13,162 nucleotides of DNA. It comes from Pseudomonadota bacterium. GTDB lineage: Bacteria; Pseudomonadota; Gammaproteobacteria; GCA-001735895. Every line of letters starts with the position of its first letter. Positions within the stretch are counted from its first letter, which is position 1. The position numbers and the translations under genes are program-made. The stretch covers positions 1 through 13,162 of the forward strand of contig JACZQS010000021.1 in assembly GCA_022545625.1 (NCBI GenBank), given 5' to 3'. A model generated the notes under the pieces. The model was given only the letters and a program-made list of their open reading frames with translations, searched no databases and had not been told where the DNA came from. Positions 7,558 to 13,162 of this stretch are shown here, piece by piece.

Positions 7558-7903
7558 ATTATATTTGCCGCTGTTACTCATAGCGCTCAGCTTTCCTCTT
7601 GCGGCGAACAGCCTGCGAATTTTTACCCTGAGCGCTGACGAGTGGGCGAGGCCGCGCACCGGTGAGGTTATCCCGGATTTTGATGCGCTTCGAGCTGCAG
7701 TGGGTTATTGGGATAAAGGCGCAAACTTCGCCATGCTAATCCGATACCCGGGTGAAGACAGCGGTGAAATTTGGGCCTCGGAGTTACGTGACTGGTTTAT
7801 TTCTCTTGGCATACCATCGGACTACATTTTACTGGTATCGGGTAGTCAGGATGCTGATGAGGTCACAATTATTGTTGGTAATCGTACTGAACTAAAACTT
7901 TAG
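7547..7903 (+). CDS. Small exported protein of unknown function
   Basis: I do not recognise this 118-residue product as a named family. Residues 1-21 look like a Sec signal peptide: MKGR, a hydrophobic core of leucines and alanines, then PLAAN. There is no lipobox cysteine, so a soluble periplasmic protein is likely. The mature part has WARPRTGE near residues 33-40. From about 61 on, FAMLIRYPGE is followed by a helix-like WASELRDWFISLGIPSDYI and a final strand DEVTIIVGNR. This strand-helix-strand layout, with a GI(P)xxxI segment, recalls part of an OmpA C-terminal-like fold, but the peptidoglycan-binding residues are not evident. It overlaps yhdP by 11 nt, has a weak ATAGGG ribosome-binding site, and ends 11 nt before tldD, so it is very probably in the same operon. 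Pseudomonas-type clusters often have a nitrilase-family gene here, which is absent. Confidence 0.8.
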   Translation: MKGRLYLPLLLIALSFPLAANSLRIFTLSADEWARPRTGEVIPDFDALRAAVGYWDKGANFAMLIRYPGEDSGEIWASELRDWFISLGIPSDYILLVSGSQDADEVTIIVGNRTELKL

Positions 7904-7905
7904 GA
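7902..7905 (+). promoter_or_regulatory. Ribosome-binding site of tldD
   Basis: AGGA lies 9 nt before the tldD ATG and overlaps the TAG stop of the preceding gene. This supports the ATG at 7915 and suggests that ribosomes finishing the upstream gene can re-initiate on tldD. Confidence 0.5.
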
Positions 7906-7914
7906 ATCTTCGCT

Positions 7915-9360
7915 ATGTCTTCAACATTGGAAAATGTATCCAGCCAGATATTGCAACCAACGGGTTTAGATATCGAATGTCTCGATAAATTTCTGGGCGG
8001 CCTGTATAGCAATAATATCGACGCCGGGGATCTCTACTTCCAGACCAGCCAGCAGGAATCCTGGGTGATGGACGATGGTATTATTCGCGAAGGCTCATTT
8101 AATATCGAAAAGGGAGTTGGGGTACGCGCCATTTCGGGTGAAAAGACCGGGTTTTCCTATTGCGATGACCTGCAGTCGAATGCGATTACGCAGGCGGTAA
8201 AAAATGCACGGGCAATTGCAAAGCAGGGGCAAAGTGGGGGTTCGCAGATAGCCGTCAACACCCGGACGTTTAAATCCCTGTATACCAGTATGAACCCGGT
8301 AGATGGGCGCAGTGCCGATCAGAAAGTTGAATTACTAAAGCAACTGGATGTCTATACGCGTGCGCTGGATGACCGTATCGAACAGGTGATTATTTCGCTG
8401 TCGGGTGGCATCGATCATATTCTAATCGCGGCCACGGATAATACCCTGGCAACCGATATCAGACCGTTGGTGAGACTTAACATCACAGTATTAATGCATC
8501 AAAATGGTCGTCGCGAACAGGCTTCGGTTGGCGGCGGCGGGCGCCATTCCTATAATATATTTTTCGATACCGACGTGGCCTACGAATATGCACGTGATGC
8601 AGTACGCCTGGCGACGGTAAATTTAGAGTCGGTTGCGACTCCGGCAGGAAGTATGCCGGTAGTATTGGGACCCGGTTGGCCAGGCGTATTACTGCACGAG
8701 GCGGTAGGGCATGGTCTCGAAGGTGATTTTAATCGTAAGGGCACATCGGCATTCAGTAACCGCATAGGCGAACTGGTAGCGTCGCCGTTATGCACCGTGG
8801 TTGACGATGGTACACTGCATGATCGTCGCGGTTCGCTCAGCATCGATGACGAAGGTGTGCCCGCGCAGTGCACCACGCTGATCGAAAATGGCGTGCTCAA
8901 GGGCTATATGCAGGATAAAATGAATGCACGCTTGTTGGGCACCCAGTCGACCTCGAATGGCCGACGCGAGTCATTCGCCCATCTGCCAATGCCGCGCATG
9001 ACCAATACCTACATGCTGCCGGGCGAGAGCGATCCCGAGGAGATCCTGGCTTCTGTCGATAAAGGTCTGTATGCGGTCAATTTTGGGGGTGGCCAGGTCG
9101 ACATAACGTCGGGCCGGTTTGTATTTTCTCTTACAGAAGCATATTTGATCGAAAATGGCCGAATCGGTGCGCCGGTAAAAGGTGCGACCCTGATAGGCTC
9201 GGGTCCGGATATCATGGCTAAAATCTCAATGGTTGGCAATGACCTGGCACTCGATCAGGGAGTTGGAGTATGCGGCAAGGAAGGTCAGTCCATACCGGTA
9301 GGTGTCGGCCAACCGACCCTGAAGATCGATGAGATTACCGTCGGTGGCACCGACGGCTAG
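7915..9360 (+). CDS. tldD: Metalloprotease TldD
   Basis: TldD is the catalytic, zinc-bearing half of the TldD/TldE (PmbA) protease. It degrades unfolded peptides in the cytoplasm, processes microcin B17 and affects CcdA turnover in E. coli. The 481 residues equal the E. coli length. The zinc motif HExxxH is HEAVGH at residues 261-266, followed by GLEGDFNRKGTSAFS. The third ligand is the conserved cysteine C453 in GVGVCGKEGQ. VDDGTLHDRRGSLSIDDEG near 296-314 and the terminal GQPTLKIDEITVGG are also typical. The partner gene pmbA is not in the window, which is normal because it often lies elsewhere. A 9-bp inverted repeat occupies the last codons, and a gene on the other strand ends 2 nt beyond the stop. 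Confidence 0.97.
   Translation: MSSTLENVSSQILQPTGLDIECLDKFLGGLYSNNIDAGDLYFQTSQQESWVMDDGIIREGSFNIEKGVGVRAISGEKTGFSYCDDLQSNAITQAVKNARAIAKQGQSGGSQIAVNTRTFKSLYTSMNPVDGRSADQKVELLKQLDVYTRALDDRIEQVIISLSGGIDHILIAATDNTLATDIRPLVRLNITVLMHQNGRREQASVGGGGRHSYNIFFDTDVAYEYARDAVRLATVNLESVATPAGSMPVVLGPGWPGVLLHEAVGHGLEGDFNRKGTSAFSNRIGELVASPLCTVVDDGTLHDRRGSLSIDDEGVPAQCTTLIENGVLKGYMQDKMNARLLGTQSTSNGRRESFAHLPMPRMTNTYMLPGESDPEEILASVDKGLYAVNFGGGQVDITSGRFVFSLTEAYLIENGRIGAPVKGATLIGSGPDIMAKISMVGNDLALDQGVGVCGKEGQSIPVGVGQPTLKIDEITVGGTDG
9338..9356. repeat. Perfect 9-bp inverted repeat at the tldD 3' end
   Basis: CCGTCGGTG (9338-9346) and CACCGACGG (9348-9356) are exact reverse complements with one base between them. In RNA this would form a GC-rich stem of 7-8 pairs with a 3-5 nt loop. 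It lies in the last codons of tldD, 4 nt before the end of the stop codon and 6 nt from the end of the convergent gene. No T-run follows on either strand. The symmetry means it would fold in both transcripts. A role in ending or protecting the two facing mRNAs is an inference. Confidence 0.6.
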
Positions 9361-9362
9361 CG

Positions 9363-9716
9363 CTAATTCACCGAAACACCGATAATCTCCATACCCTTCT
9401 CACCATTTTGCAAGGTTAGTTGGCCGAGGAATTCTCCCGCTAGCAGTGTACTGCGTAAGCGCCACAATATAGTCACACCCTTTTCGCGTTGAATCGAATC
9501 GATAATCTTGAAATCTGGCGCAATGCTGCTTAACAACGGGAAATCATCGCAACTTTGTCTGAAGTGCTGTTCAGAAAGTTTTGCCAGTAATTCATTGGAG
9601 AATCCCCGGGAGAACCTGGCGTAATTTTGTTCACTCGCGGCTTCGATGATATTTTTCCATATCGGTAGGGCAACTGACTTGAGTTGCGCATTCTTTAATT
9701 CGATTACTTTTGCCAT
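9363..9716 (-). CDS. Small cytoplasmic protein of unknown function, last gene of the efflux operon
   Basis: The 117-residue product has no signal peptide or membrane segment. It starts MAKVIELKN, has a helical N-terminal half (WKNIIEAASEQNYARFSRGF, then ELLAKLSEQHFRQSC) and a strand-rich C-terminal half (FKIIDSIQREKGVTILWRLR, then GQLTLQNGEKGMEIIGVSVN). The layout of helices followed by an antiparallel sheet resembles small cystatin- or NTF2-like folds, but I cannot assign a family or an activity. It begins 29 nt after the RND pump stop, on the same strand, with a good AGGAG upstream, and so is probably transcribed with the pump. Its stop is 2 nt from the tldD stop on the other strand. A contribution to efflux is unproven. 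Confidence 0.75.
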   Translation of the reverse strand: MAKVIELKNAQLKSVALPIWKNIIEAASEQNYARFSRGFSNELLAKLSEQHFRQSCDDFPLLSSIAPDFKIIDSIQREKGVTILWRLRSTLLAGEFLGQLTLQNGEKGMEIIGVSVN

Positions 9717-9721
9717 TATCT

Positions 9722-9739
9722 CTAGTACTCCTTCAATGA
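9722..9739 (-). repeat. 18-nt exact repeat, copy 2 (leader of the small last gene)
   Basis: This is the inverted second copy of the 18-nt sequence at 1982-1999. It fills most of the 29-nt gap between the RND pump stop and the following gene, and it supplies that gene's AGGAG ribosome-binding site. Confidence 0.7.
9728..9732 (-). promoter_or_regulatory. Ribosome-binding site of the small last gene
   Basis: On the - strand AGGAG lies 11 nt before the ATG at 9716-9714, a slightly long but usable spacing. It sits inside an 18-nt sequence (9722-9739) that also occurs exactly on the + strand at 1982-1999. Confidence 0.55.
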
Positions 9740-9745
9740 GATATC

Positions 9746-12700
9746 TTAGGATTCAACAACTGTCTCGCCCGAACCGGTACTCAGCCAGATCCTTACATCT
9801 TCGTAAATCGATAGCATTGCGGGAATTACGAGTAGGATCAGCAGCGTCGCAAAGGCGAGTCCAAAGGCGATAGATACTGCCATCGGAATCAGGAATTGAG
9901 CCTGCCGTGAAGTTTCAAACAATAGCGGCGTCAATCCGGCGATAGTTGTCATCGAAGTCAGTAATACAGCACGCAGACGCTGACAGGCGGCTTCTTCCAA
10001 TGCCTTGTAGACCGACATGCCTGCGTCTCGAATCTGCCGGTAAAAAATAACCAGGATGATCGAATCATTGATGACGATACCGGACAGACCGAAAACGCCG
10101 AACAGGGATAATATCGTCATGTTCATATCCATGATCCAATGGCCGAAAATCGCGCCGGTCATGCCCAGTGGAATTGTCAACATGACCAGAATCGGCCAGC
10201 CGTAGGAGGAAAATACCCAGGATAATACCAGGTACATCAGTATCAGTGCGATCAGTGCGCCGGTTTTCATATCGGAAAATGTTTCCCGTTGGCTCGCTGA
10301 TCGGCCCTCGATGCTGTATTGAATACCATAACGACTCGATAGTGAAGGCAGAGTCGAGAGTTGCAGGTCACTGACGATTTCGGCAGTATTGTTAATCGTC
10401 GGATTGACATCGGCGGTCACATCTACCGAGAGGTTGCCGTTGAAATGGCGAAGGGCCTCGAAGCCCTGGTTAGACGACCAGATCGCGACACTTTCAAGCG
10501 GCACAAATTCGCCCCCCGGTAGTTTGATCGGTAGTTGATACAGGCTGGTAAGACTGTTTCGTTCCTTATCGGGCAGTTGCAGGCGAACCTCAATTTCATC
10601 GGCACCCTGCTGAAATCGTTGTAAGATGATGCCGTCGTATGCGGCGCGCAGCTGCCGACCAATATCGTTGATCGATAAGCCCAGTGCCTCTCCTGCCGGG
10701 CTTAGCGAATAGATCAACTGCTCGCGACCATAGGGTAAATCGTCGTCAATGGCACTGACGCCCGGAATCGCCGATAGCGCCTCGGCAAGGTCGAGCGCTG
10801 CAGTTTTTAACCGATGCGGTGAGGAGCCGGTCAGGCGGATATTCAAATCACGTCTCGAAGGGCCGACTCTGCGCGAAGATATCTTGAAACTATCGATACC
10901 AGCGGGTAGCGAGATGCGCACACGCCAGTTCTTGATAAAATCGCGATTTTCAGTCTTACGTTGATCAGAACCGAGTAGTTCGACGTAGATTGAGCCGTTG
11001 CGCTGGCCTTTTATAGCTCGTCCATGCCCGGAGCTGGAGGCGTGCAAGGTGTAATAGGTGGATACAATTTTCTCATCATAATCTGCGATGGTATTTTTTA
11101 GCTCCCGTTCTACCTGTCGCAAAAAGGTATCGACAGTTTCTTCGGAGGTGCCGGCGACAAACCGCACGTTGGCGTAGAGAGTGGTCGACTCGGGTGACGG
11201 GAAAAACTGCCAACCGGTTTTGCCACCAACAACCAGGCCAACCGCGAAAATCAGGAACCCGATCGCAGTCGCGATCGTGGTCCAGCGAAAATCGATGGCG
11301 TAATGAACCAGGGGTCTGAAGATTCGATCGCGAAAGGTCTCAAAACGATTGTTCAGGAACTTCCGCACTCGCGATGGCGGCTTATGGTGATCTTTGACAA
11401 AAGCATGCCGCAAGTGTCCGGGTAAAATTAAAAAACTCTCGACCAGTGAAGCGATAATCACGCATACGATCACTACCGGAATCGCGACCATGATATTGCC
11501 CATGTGCCCGCCTATCAGCATCAGAGGCAGGAAAGCTGCAATCGTGGTCAAGGAGGAAGCCATTACCGGCGCCAGCATCCGTCGAGCACCACCTTCAGAA
11601 GCCTTCAGCGGATCTTCCCCCATATCATAGTGTGCCTGCGCATCCTCACCTACGACAATCGCATCATCGACGATAATGCCGAGCGCCATGATTAATGCGA
11701 ACAGGCTAATCATGTTGATGCTGCCGCCGACCAGATACAAGACCGCGAGCGTAGCCATAAATGAAACCGGGATTCCGACAGCGACCCAGAAAGCCACTCG
11801 TGTTGATAAAAACAGATAAAGAATTATCAATACCAGGGCGAGGCCACCGGCACCGTTCTTAAGCAATAGCAAAATTCGATCCCTGATCAGTTCCCAGCGC
11901 TGGTTGAATACACCAACATGGATAGTCGGCGGTAGCGTGGGTTTTATATCGTCCAGCCATTTTTGTAAAATTTCCGCCGACTCAAGCGAGTCGCCTGTCT
12001 CGTTACGGCGAAGCACCAGTACCACCGCGTTGCGATCACCTACGGTTATTGTCGGCGTACCCGATCGGGTTTTGCGCTCGATCGTAGCTATGTCGCCCAG
12101 ATTTATGCGTTTGTCCTGTTCGCTGATAACGCTCAAGCCTTCAAACTGCAGTGGTGATCGACGTTGGCTCTTGCTACGAATTTCCCGCGTGCCATCATCT
12201 TCGCCCATCAATCCAGCGGGTAAATCCTGGCTCGCGTTGTCGATGCGTTGAGCCAGGTCGTCGAGTCCCATGCCCAGGCGTCGCATCTGCTCTGCCGCGA
12301 CCGAGATTTGAATCGTATCCTGTGGCAAGCCCTTGATTTCCACCTTGTCTATACCGCGCGCCAGCAATTCCCGCTCAAACTGGCGGGCGATAACCCGTAA
12401 TTCCTGCAATTTTTCCGGACCAGTAATTAATAATCGGGCTACCGATTCGTAGCGTATGCCCTGCGTGACTGTCACCTTTTCCACTTCTTCGGGCATATTG
12501 GTGAAGTCGTCGACTTGCTTTTTGACATTGTCGAGTGCCAGCACCATATCAGTACCTTCATGAAACTGCAGCGTAATACCGGATTTTCCGGGAGTCGAGG
12601 AGGAGCTCATTTCCTTAAGCTGGTCGACACTGCGTAAGCGCTGTTCCAGTGGTATGGTGATACCAGATTCGATGTCTTCGGCGCTAGCGCCACTCCAGCT

Positions 12701-12859
12701 GGCGGATACCGATATCGTATCGAGGTCGAAGTTAGGGAAAAACTGGATATTGAGATTTTTAAGAGCGATAGCGCCGGCCAGAAGCATCATCACCATCAGC
12801 AGGTTAGCAGCCACCCGGTGATTCGCGAACAGGCCAATGATATCATTTCGATGAGTCAT
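9746..12859 (-). CDS. RND-family efflux pump, inner-membrane subunit (AcrB/HAE1-like)
   Basis: This is the proton-driven transporter of a tripartite efflux system that would export drugs or other amphiphiles through a periplasmic adaptor and an outer-membrane channel. The 1037 residues match the AcrB class (1049). TM1 is at about 17-34, TM2-6 at about 337-480, TM7 at about 528-545 and TM8-12 at about 866-1016, with the two large periplasmic loops (about 35-330 and 550-860) between them. D398 and D399 in TM4 (LGIIVDDAIVV) match the AcrB proton-relay aspartates D407/D408. In TM10, where AcrB has K940, this protein reads GIVINDSIIL, with N931-D932. I believe the NDS motif marks a separate, widespread branch of these pumps. 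A good AGGAG precedes ATG at 12859, inside the adaptor gene, which it overlaps by 17 nt. The substrate cannot be read from sequence. Confidence 0.95.
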   Translation of the reverse strand: MTHRNDIIGLFANHRVAANLLMVMMLLAGAIALKNLNIQFFPNFDLDTISVSASWSGASAEDIESGITIPLEQRLRSVDQLKEMSSSSTPGKSGITLQFHEGTDMVLALDNVKKQVDDFTNMPEEVEKVTVTQGIRYESVARLLITGPEKLQELRVIARQFERELLARGIDKVEIKGLPQDTIQISVAAEQMRRLGMGLDDLAQRIDNASQDLPAGLMGEDDGTREIRSKSQRRSPLQFEGLSVISEQDKRINLGDIATIERKTRSGTPTITVGDRNAVVLVLRRNETGDSLESAEILQKWLDDIKPTLPPTIHVGVFNQRWELIRDRILLLLKNGAGGLALVLIILYLFLSTRVAFWVAVGIPVSFMATLAVLYLVGGSINMISLFALIMALGIIVDDAIVVGEDAQAHYDMGEDPLKASEGGARRMLAPVMASSLTTIAAFLPLMLIGGHMGNIMVAIPVVIVCVIIASLVESFLILPGHLRHAFVKDHHKPPSRVRKFLNNRFETFRDRIFRPLVHYAIDFRWTTIATAIGFLIFAVGLVVGGKTGWQFFPSPESTTLYANVRFVAGTSEETVDTFLRQVERELKNTIADYDEKIVSTYYTLHASSSGHGRAIKGQRNGSIYVELLGSDQRKTENRDFIKNWRVRISLPAGIDSFKISSRRVGPSRRDLNIRLTGSSPHRLKTAALDLAEALSAIPGVSAIDDDLPYGREQLIYSLSPAGEALGLSINDIGRQLRAAYDGIILQRFQQGADEIEVRLQLPDKERNSLTSLYQLPIKLPGGEFVPLESVAIWSSNQGFEALRHFNGNLSVDVTADVNPTINNTAEIVSDLQLSTLPSLSSRYGIQYSIEGRSASQRETFSDMKTGALIALILMYLVLSWVFSSYGWPILVMLTIPLGMTGAIFGHWIMDMNMTILSLFGVFGLSGIVINDSIILVIFYRQIRDAGMSVYKALEEAACQRLRAVLLTSMTTIAGLTPLLFETSRQAQFLIPMAVSIAFGLAFATLLILLVIPAMLSIYEDVRIWLSTGSGETVVES

Positions 12860-13162
12860 CAGCCTCGCTCCTAACCTTGAGACCGCTCACCGCGTTTGGT
12901 AAATGGGTGATGACAATTTCGTCGCCAGAATTTATCCTGGTGCTTTTGACCAACAGCAACGCGGTGCCATCCTCATCGCTATATTGACCGACCGACTCGA
13001 CGTCCACACCTTGCAGTCGACTATCCCGCAGTAGATAAAGCCTCGAATTACCATAGATAGCCTGATAAGGAATCGCTATGACGTTATTTTCGACCGGCAA
13101 GCTGAAACTCAGCGGTAACAGGTCCCCGAGACGAAGCCTGGTTCTGGACTCGCCTGCCTGAA
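12843..13162 (-). CDS. RND periplasmic adaptor (membrane fusion protein), C-terminal part (5' end outside window)
   Basis: The frame is open from the window edge to TGA at 12845-12843, giving about 105 residues; the N-terminal portion, including any signal peptide or lipobox, lies beyond the window. Adaptors of this class link the inner-membrane RND pump to an outer-membrane channel. The visible part looks like the end of the beta-barrel and the membrane-proximal domain. RLRLGDLLPLSFSLP is followed by VIAIPYQAIYGNSRLYLL, in the usual place of the family's IPxxAVxxxxxVxVV segment, then VDVESVGQ, and INSGDEIVITHLP in place of the family's LxxGDxVVxxxL. A TTG at 13100 is internal and not a start. 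It overlaps the pump gene by 17 nt, as expected for one operon. Its promoter and any regulator are outside the window. Confidence 0.88.
   Translation of the reverse strand, partial: QAGESRTRLRLGDLLPLSFSLPVENNVIAIPYQAIYGNSRLYLLRDSRLQGVDVESVGQYSDEDGTALLLVKSTRINSGDEIVITHLPNAVSGLKVRSEADDSSK
12868..12872 (-). promoter_or_regulatory. Ribosome-binding site of the RND pump gene
   Basis: AGGAG on the - strand lies 8 nt before the pump ATG (12859) and within the last codons of the adaptor gene. It fixes the start choice and, with the 17-nt overlap, suggests coupled translation of adaptor and pump. Confidence 0.65.

Noticed and set aside
9746..12859. Heavy-metal (CusA-type) RND pump
   Set aside because: The sequence reads as an AcrB/HAE1-like pump, and I see no methionine-rich metal-relay pattern, so a metal substrate is not supported.
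1..13162. Mobile element, defence island or biosynthetic cluster
   Set aside because: No transposase, integrase, restriction, toxin-antitoxin, CRISPR or synthase gene was found; nearly all sequence is accounted for by core genes and an efflux operon.

Overview
The window is a chromosomal stretch of a proteobacterium, most likely a gammaproteobacterium. Its ProA, NadD, RsfS, RlmH, RNase G, YhdP and TldD products all resemble the E. coli proteins closely, and rng-yhdP-tldD is the gammaproteobacterial order. No species can be named from sequence alone. Base composition is moderate, and I see no insertion sequence, integrase, tRNA, rRNA or CRISPR array.

Layout. Positions 1-1886 (+ strand) are a tight housekeeping run: the 3' end of proA (proline synthesis), nadD (NAD synthesis), rsfS (ribosome silencing) and rlmH (23S rRNA methylation). 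Adjacent genes are separated by a few bases or overlap. Positions 1887-2236 hold a strong hairpin and then what I read as the decayed remains of maf, a nucleotide pyrophosphatase gene commonly found just upstream of rng. Positions 2237-9360 (+ strand) continue with rng, yhdP, a small gene for an exported protein of unknown function, and tldD. Positions 9363-13162 are on the - strand and converge on tldD. Read in transcription order they are the 3' end of an RND periplasmic adaptor gene, a complete RND inner-membrane efflux pump gene, and a small cytoplasmic protein of unknown function.

How the genes relate. The + strand genes are core functions: RNA processing and ribosome modification (rsfS, rlmH, rng), envelope phospholipid transport (yhdP) and peptide processing (tldD). 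The - strand genes form an efflux operon in which adaptor and pump overlap by 17 nt.

Most worth a second look: (1) the maf remnant between rlmH and rng; (2) rlmH has no ATG/GTG/TTG/CTG where its conserved N-terminus begins, so it either starts on ATT or a base is missing from an A-run; (3) an exact 18-nt sequence occurs both in the maf remnant and, inverted, as the ribosome-binding leader of the last efflux-operon gene; (4) tldD and that gene end 2 nt apart, next to a perfect 9-bp inverted repeat. I do not see a clear novel defence or metabolic system here.
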